Assembly: GCA_943788825.1 (NCBI GenBank)
Contig: CALSRT010000005.1
Location: 91,070 to 155,069 of the forward strand
DNA length: 64,000 nucleotides
Source of the DNA: UBA4582 sp002389265
Lineage (GTDB): Bacteria > Pseudomonadota > Gammaproteobacteria > Pseudomonadales > Azotimanducaceae
Direction: 5' to 3'
The position numbers and the translations under genes are program-made. Positions 59,851-64,000 of the stretch are shown piece by piece. The notes under the pieces were generated by a model. The model did not search any database. It was not told the origin of the DNA and saw nothing but the letters and a program-made list of their open reading frames with translations. Position 1 is the first letter of the stretch. Each line of letters opens with the position of its first letter.

Positions 59851-59867
59851 TCTAGTCATTTAGCGAT

Positions 59868-59898
59868 AAAAAAAGGGAGCATCTTGCTCCCTTTTTTT
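59868..59898. terminator. Bidirectional intrinsic terminator
   Basis: AAAAAAAGGGAGCA (59868-59881) and TGCTCCCTTTTTTT (59885-59898) pair perfectly around TCT. It ends the secreted-protein gene at 59850, and its A run lets it work on the minus strand too. Confidence 0.92.
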
Positions 59899-60177
59899 AT
59901 CTGCTGAACCAATGGGCTCAGGGTAAACCAGACCTTTCATTGTTCATTGACCCGGTTGTTTTTTTACCTCGACCTTCTACTTCTACTTCTACCTACCTCC
60001 TCTCGACCTTCCATCTCGACCTTCCATCTCGACCTTCATTGAGGTCGCAAACTGCCGCCTTCATGGCGAGATCTTGCGTAGTCGCTTCGTTGTGATCGGC
60101 GATCGCGCTTAGACAGACGAAGGTCAGTGATAGCCCAGCGATAAATAGTGATCAGGTGCAGAGTCTCCTAAACGGAC
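59899..60177. other. Intergenic region with pyrimidine-rich tandem repeat
   Basis: The gap between the terminator and the convergent gene at 60178 holds the pyrimidine-rich repeat at 59967-60040 and no supported gene. Confidence 0.5.
59967..60040. repeat. 13-nt tandem repeat, TCTCGACCTTCCA unit
   Basis: Three copies of TCTCGACCTTCCA run from 60001 to about 60039. Upstream (59967-60000) the same CTCGACCTTC word is followed by a CTACTT triplet-type run. The tract is almost all pyrimidine on the plus strand. Confidence 0.88.
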
Positions 60178-60930
60178 TTATTGTTTTAAGTTTTCAAGAC
60201 TCATTTGGTGATCAAAAACAGAAAGAAACTGAACTAATTCTCGATTCACAGTTCGCATGTTGCCCTGCAGTGCGGCGCCAAAATCTGCCCAAGCCTGAGT
60301 CTTTTGGATTTGATCATTCCAGGCTTCCATTTCAGCCATTGATTCGTATCCAACAGTGATGACATGGGTCGCCACGTCACCATCTGCAGCATTGCCATAA
60401 CTGATCGCAGATAACCACACCTCGCCAGGAAAAGCTTCTGTAGACTCGCTGGCCATCAATGCGTTGAAGGCTGCAACGACCGCGCCTGGATTAGTGACAT
60501 TCACCCGAATGGCTTCCCAGACGGTATCCTTATTCGAGACGGTACCCCAGCCCATCAATGTTTCCATGGCTGAATTGTTAATGGCTTCACTATTGGCACC
60601 CATTGCCGCCTGAAACTTTCGCCATGCCTTTGTGCCGGCGAGTGCCATTCTTGCCCGCTCAAACTCCGCTCGACTCGGATACAGGGCAACGATGGAATGG
60701 GTGGTGCCTGAACTGCCGCCGAAAACACTTTGCTGAAGATGTACAGACGCTATGCGGTTGCTGCCGGCCTCAGATGTTTGAAGGTCGTTAAAAGCCTTTA
60801 ATACTGCGGGTGCTTTTCCCGGCTGCACCTTGAAGTTGTATAGATCCCAAACCTGTGCGGAATACACGAGACTGCTAGCGAATAACAAGTTCAGAGCGAG
60901 AAAAAATGTGGCGCACGTTTTTTTGATCAT
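60178..60930 (-). CDS. Secreted two-domain alpha/beta-barrel-like protein
   Basis: A 250-aa protein with a signal peptide (FFLALNLLFASSLVYSA). The mature protein has two repeats of a dimeric alpha/beta-barrel (NIPSNAP/EthD-like) pattern: VWDLYNFKVQPGKAPAVLKA with IVALYPSRAEFERARMAL (about 27-95), and VWEAIRVNVTNPGAVVAAFN with VITVGYESMAEMEAWNDQ (about 135-210). No catalytic residues are evident. It is similar in plan, not in sequence, to the protein at 55885. Function is unknown; a periplasmic binding or oxygenase-like role is possible. Confidence 0.8.
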   Translation of the reverse strand: MIKKTCATFFLALNLLFASSLVYSAQVWDLYNFKVQPGKAPAVLKAFNDLQTSEAGSNRIASVHLQQSVFGGSSGTTHSIVALYPSRAEFERARMALAGTKAWRKFQAAMGANSEAINNSAMETLMGWGTVSNKDTVWEAIRVNVTNPGAVVAAFNALMASESTEAFPGEVWLSAISYGNAADGDVATHVITVGYESMAEMEAWNDQIQKTQAWADFGAALQGNMRTVNRELVQFLSVFDHQMSLENLKQ

Positions 60931-61448
60931 GAGAGCGATTCCTTTAATTTATTTTAGGATTGTCGCTGTGCCAGATTCTGTCAAGATTAGTTCGATATTG
61001 GTCGGGCGGTACCGCTCTCGCTATTGATCGATTACTCCCTCAGCTTGTTTAAGCCTGGCTGGTATTTGCCTGTCGGTAAATCGCGATGTCTTCATGCAGC
61101 AGCTTCTGTGCAAATCTGACGAGAAAATTCTACTTCCGACTCCTATTAATTTCCGAGGGGATTACCCCTCCTTCTAATAATCACGCACGTCTGTATCAGA
61201 TATCTGTACAGCTTGATTTTCTCGTCTGGGACCACATACCGCCACAGCCCACCCGTCTCTCTCATCCGTCTCTCTCATCCGTCTCTCTAAGGTTCTCTCG
61301 AAACTCAACCTATTTTCGTGTTCAGCAAGCCAGATGTCAGTAACGGTGCCACATTGAAAGGCGCATCCATGTCGGCTTTATGCAAGTAGCCCCTGTATCT
61401 CGCTTCACATTAAGGCTTTTCGCCTTATCTAGCGGACAGTAATAATTG
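60931..61448. other. Intergenic region with 13-nt tandem repeat
   Basis: No gene is supported in these 518 bp. At 61253-61291 the unit CCGTCTCTCTCAT occurs three times, the last copy diverged. The stretch holds the promoter of the secreted protein at 60930 and the 3' end of the hydrolase at 61449. No clear terminator hairpin was seen. Confidence 0.6.
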
Positions 61449-62750
61449 TCAGGCCTGCCCCTCCAACATATCCAACAACCGACTGAACACCCGCCCTTCA
61501 CCATCAGCCCGCAGGCCATTGTGCTCATACTCGCTGGTGAGCCACATGCGGATGTTGGGCACTCGCGCTACAACAGCTTCAGAGAACCGCCGCTCCACAA
61601 ACATATCGTTAGCGTAAACCGCCGCCACAGTGGGCACCTTGTTTGCCGCTAGGGCATGTTCGCAATATAGCGCCGGCCACTCTGTGCGGTTGGCCAACAG
61701 ATCAGCCGCTGCTGCCAGCGGGGCAAGTCGCGGAAACACCTCAAACATCCAAGGGTAAATCATCTCCCCGGTAAACAGCACCGGCTGCTGTTCGGCGTTG
61801 CCGGCATCAAACATGGGGAACTCCTGCCGAACACGATCAGCTGACCAGCCAGACGCTGTACCCTCACAATACAACGCCTCGTGAAGTAAAGAAAACAGTG
61901 GACTGGTTTCAAAAGGCAAGCGCATATCTATGCCATGAAGGAAGTTGTGGGACAGGTTTGGACCCTCTGGACCAGTGATAAAAGCTTCCTCTAGCAGATA
62001 GTGCACTGTTTCAAAGCCATCGGAGAAGCCAAAGTCCAAGCCCAGCAATTGCAGGACCGCTGGAGTCAGGTGGGCGCCACCCGGCAGGTACACCTTGTTG
62101 GCCTGCAGATAATCAACAACCTCACGGACACGCTGGGCATCACCTGGGTAACGCCGGTAAAACTCAGCGTTGCGATCAATCACCCGCTGGTAGGTGGCAC
62201 GATAGATATCATCAATGGCTACACCGATGGGAGGAATGCCGCCGGTAATGATCACGCCTTTAAGGCCCGCCGGGTGAAACGACAGGTAATTGAGGGCGCA
62301 GAAACCACCGAAACTTTGCCCAAGGATCGTCCAAGGCAGATCTCCACAGAGTTCTCGGCGAATCGCCTCAGCATCTTCGACAATGGCATCGGCACGAAAG
62401 CAGGCCAGATAATCTGCCTGGGCCTCAGGCGTGCCTTCAATGGCCAGTGACGTGGCATCGATTCGAGAACTTCTCGCTGTGCCACGCTGGTCAAGCAGCA
62501 GCACACGAAATTTCTTCAAGGCAGCACCCAACCAGCCGGTGCGACCCATAGGGCGGGGCGAGCCTGAACCTGGCCCGCCCTGGAAAAACACCAGCCAGGG
62601 AAGTTCAGCGTGCTCGTGCTCCAGCGCTACAGCTTCGCGAGCGAAGACCTCGATCCTGCGGTCATTGGGCTTGGCATGGCGTAATGGCAGGTCAAACAGA
62701 TGGTCTTTTAAAACAAGCCCGGGTAAGCGATGCTGAGTGATGACTGCCAT
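61449..62750 (-). CDS. Prolyl aminopeptidase-like alpha/beta hydrolase (S33)
   Basis: The ATG at 62750 gives 433 aa (MAVITQHRLPGLVLKDHLFD); the frame upstream passes through a repeat tract and is not part of the gene. Landmarks are WLVFFQGGPGSGSPRP (about residues 60-75, the oxyanion HGGPG-type motif), VLLLDQRGTARSSRID (about 93-108), the nucleophile elbow ILGQSFGGFCALNYL (Ser near 150), and the His in TSEYEHNGLR near the end. It is an S33 family peptidase, probably cytoplasmic, releasing N-terminal proline or similar residues. The gene is divergent from the crotonase at 63092. Confidence 0.9.
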   Translation of the reverse strand: MAVITQHRLPGLVLKDHLFDLPLRHAKPNDRRIEVFAREAVALEHEHAELPWLVFFQGGPGSGSPRPMGRTGWLGAALKKFRVLLLDQRGTARSSRIDATSLAIEGTPEAQADYLACFRADAIVEDAEAIRRELCGDLPWTILGQSFGGFCALNYLSFHPAGLKGVIITGGIPPIGVAIDDIYRATYQRVIDRNAEFYRRYPGDAQRVREVVDYLQANKVYLPGGAHLTPAVLQLLGLDFGFSDGFETVHYLLEEAFITGPEGPNLSHNFLHGIDMRLPFETSPLFSLLHEALYCEGTASGWSADRVRQEFPMFDAGNAEQQPVLFTGEMIYPWMFEVFPRLAPLAAAADLLANRTEWPALYCEHALAANKVPTVAAVYANDMFVERRFSEAVVARVPNIRMWLTSEYEHNGLRADGEGRVFSRLLDMLEGQA

Positions 62751-63091
62751 GGCGGTGAGTCTCTTTGAGTGGCGAGTTGCCGGTTGACGGTTGACGGTTG
62801 CCGGTTGCGAGGATAGGCTCGTGTGACCTGCGTGATGGTAGCGAACAAGAGGGCACAAGCTACTACTATCTGCTTCATAGCCTCCTGAACCATTAAATTC
62901 TATCACTAACTGTATGACTTTCCCCCACTCTCTTGACACTCTCGAGCCTCATTTTAAGACTGTTTCAAAGGCCTGGTTTTCTGCACTCGTTACTTGATAT
63001 TGACTATCCTTTAATCACAAATTCAGCCTTTAACTGGTCGATCCTGTACACTATCGTCGCTCCCCTGCCCCACAAAACAAGGACACTCTTC
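62751..63091. other. Divergent promoter region
   Basis: These 341 bp separate the divergent hydrolase and crotonase starts and contain the heptad repeat at 62774-62808. Nothing else than AT-rich promoter-like sequence near 62880-63050 was seen. Confidence 0.45.
62774..62808. repeat. 7-nt tandem repeat, CGGTTGA unit
   Basis: Five heptads run from 62774 to 62808: GAGTTGC, CGGTTGA, CGGTTGA, CGGTTGC, CGGTTGC. They lie 24 bp upstream of the hydrolase ATG, in its 5' leader or promoter. Confidence 0.85.
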
Positions 63092-63886
63092 ATGCCCGAA
63101 CCCACCGGTATCAAAGTCGTCTTCGATGGTCCCATCGTCAGGCTCATCCTGGATAGACCCAAGCAGTTAAACGCGCTGAATGATGATATACGCAAAGTGA
63201 TTTCTGCTACCTTGAACGAGTTAATGGAGCGGCCAGACATTCGCCTGCTGGTGCTCAGCGGTGAAGGTAAGTCCTTTTGTGCGGGCGCGGATTTAAAGAC
63301 CACGTCGTACCCCCCGGTCGAAGGTGACTGGTCCACTCGGCGAAACCGCACCGCTACCTGGCAACGGGTGTTGGAACAATTAGAGCGTATTCCTCAGGTC
63401 ACCATTGCCTCGATGCAAAGGCATGTCATCGGCGGCGGTGCGCTGCTGGCGACGGCCTGTGATTTCAGGGTGATTGCTGATGATGTGGTGTTGCGCATAC
63501 CGGAATTGGCCCTGGGCATTCCCAACGTTTGGAATGGCACGCCTTTGCTGGCTCGTGAGGTGGGTTTACCCACGGCCCGCGACTGGGTGATGACGGCGCG
63601 CAAGGTGTTTGCGGACGAACTTAAAACCTGTGGCTGGGCTCAGCGCTTGGCGGGGCCTGGGCAGCTGGTTGCGGAAACCGAGAAGCTCGTTAGCGAATTG
63701 CTGGCAATCCCACCGGCGTCATTAGCCATGACCCGCGCTATGACCTCGGCCCTCGGCCGGTCAGCCTCTGGCATGGCCATGGGCTGGGCCGATGCAGACT
63801 TACAACAATGGGCGTTTACGGAAGATGAATACAAGGCAACGATTCGAGACTACACGCGCAATGTGGGCGACAAAACTAAAAAATAG
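63092..63886 (+). CDS. Enoyl-CoA hydratase/isomerase family protein
   Basis: The ATG at 63092 with AAGGACA upstream gives 264 aa. Crotonase motifs: LILDRPKQLNALNDDIRK (about residues 17-34), GEGKSFCAGADLKTT (about 60-74) for the oxyanion loop, and SMQRHVIGGGALLATACD (about 108-125), where the first hydratase Glu is not conserved. The second Glu position is kept in RIPELALGIPNVW (about 136-148). The enzyme may be an isomerase or other crotonase-type activity. The next gene starts 39 bp after its stop. Confidence 0.9.
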   Translation: MPEPTGIKVVFDGPIVRLILDRPKQLNALNDDIRKVISATLNELMERPDIRLLVLSGEGKSFCAGADLKTTSYPPVEGDWSTRRNRTATWQRVLEQLERIPQVTIASMQRHVIGGGALLATACDFRVIADDVVLRIPELALGIPNVWNGTPLLAREVGLPTARDWVMTARKVFADELKTCGWAQRLAGPGQLVAETEKLVSELLAIPPASLAMTRAMTSALGRSASGMAMGWADADLQQWAFTEDEYKATIRDYTRNVGDKTKK

Positions 63887-63925
63887 ATTGAGCGTTTTAT
63901 AATCAAGATTAAAGAGGCAATCACC

Positions 63926-64000
63926 GTGCAAACATTTACCAAGGTCGTGCTGTTTACCGATAGTGATGGGCGAGCCCAGTTTCGTGAAGAACCGATAGCG
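63926..64000 (+). CDS. Start of a protein of unknown function (runs off window)
   Basis: A GTG at 63926 preceded by AAAGAGG opens a frame that stays open for 25 codons to the window end: MQTFTKVVLFTDSDGRAQFR and EEPIA. This resembles the start of small cupin-like proteins, but too little is visible for a family call. A TATAAT at 63898 may be its promoter, or it may be co-transcribed with the crotonase. Confidence 0.5.
   Translation, partial: MQTFTKVVLFTDSDGRAQFREEPIA

Noticed and set aside
58627..61291. CRISPR array
   Set aside because: The repeats are 13-14 nt and directly tandem without unique spacers, and no cas genes are in the window.
1..64000. tRNA or rRNA genes
   Set aside because: No cloverleaf with a GGTTCGA-type T-arm and matching acceptor ends, and no rRNA core sequence, was found by reading; a tRNAscan search would settle this, including for tRNA-Sec.

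Overview
The window is chromosomal DNA of a Gram-negative, aerobic, heterotrophic proteobacterium, most likely a marine gammaproteobacterium. Pointers are the PntAA/PntAB/PntB split transhydrogenase, a RibB fused to a degenerate RibA-like domain, a REP-associated (RAYT) transposase, TRAP transport, GlcDEF, SoxCD, many acyl-CoA enzymes, and a probable ArsC-like selenoprotein of a kind predicted in marine metagenomes. No rRNA, tRNA, CRISPR array, phage or plasmid module was seen. Genus cannot be fixed from the sequence alone.

Layout. 1-9 kb: the start of an acyl-CoA synthetase, a minus-strand run aldo/keto reductase - SRAP - cytochrome b561 - YceI, a carbamoyltransferase with an unusual substrate motif behind a terminator-like hairpin, then glcDEF. 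9-23 kb: ribB(A), a Pmp3/DUF2959 pair, a peptide-binding protein, a deacetylase, an HD-GYP phosphodiesterase, TesB, an MBL hydrolase, a pair of acyl-CoA dehydrogenases, an AstE-like deacylase and an MscS channel. 23-34 kb: soxCD without other sox genes, thioredoxin-fold enzymes, a heterodimeric ABC exporter, a rhodanese, a gamma-glutamyltransferase-like enzyme and a GGDEF cyclase whose GAF sensor resembles that of the HD-GYP protein. 34-42 kb: a TRAP operon with a TatT lipoprotein, PlsC, SDR, crotonase, phosphatase. 42-53 kb: an orphan ExbD beside a RAYT, two MaoC-type hydratases, the selenoprotein candidate, DsbD, an acyl-CoA carboxyltransferase, an SDR and pntAA-pntAB-pntB.

53.3-61.4 kb is different: sparse genes, more AT-rich by eye, tandem repeats, pseudogene remnants and genes of unknown function. 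Just behind the pntB terminator lies a 53-residue peptide gene with a double-glycine (microcin/bacteriocin-type) leader, followed after a UUCG-capped hairpin by a rhomboid-type intramembrane serine protease. A decayed pntB fragment lies downstream of the pair. Then come a tandem-domain secreted protein, a lone HtaA domain, a frameshifted relative of the secreted protein, a Cys-rich secreted protein and another two-domain secreted protein. The window ends in a prolyl-aminopeptidase-like hydrolase, a crotonase and the start of another gene.

The two most notable observations are (1) the in-frame UGA in an ArsC/thioredoxin-like gene (UxxC motif, good ribosome-binding site, SECIS-like hairpin) and (2) the double-glycine peptide + rhomboid protease cassette, which I do not recognise as a described system. 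Short 7-14-nt tandem repeats recur in at least seven intergenic spaces and look like a genome habit of this lineage.
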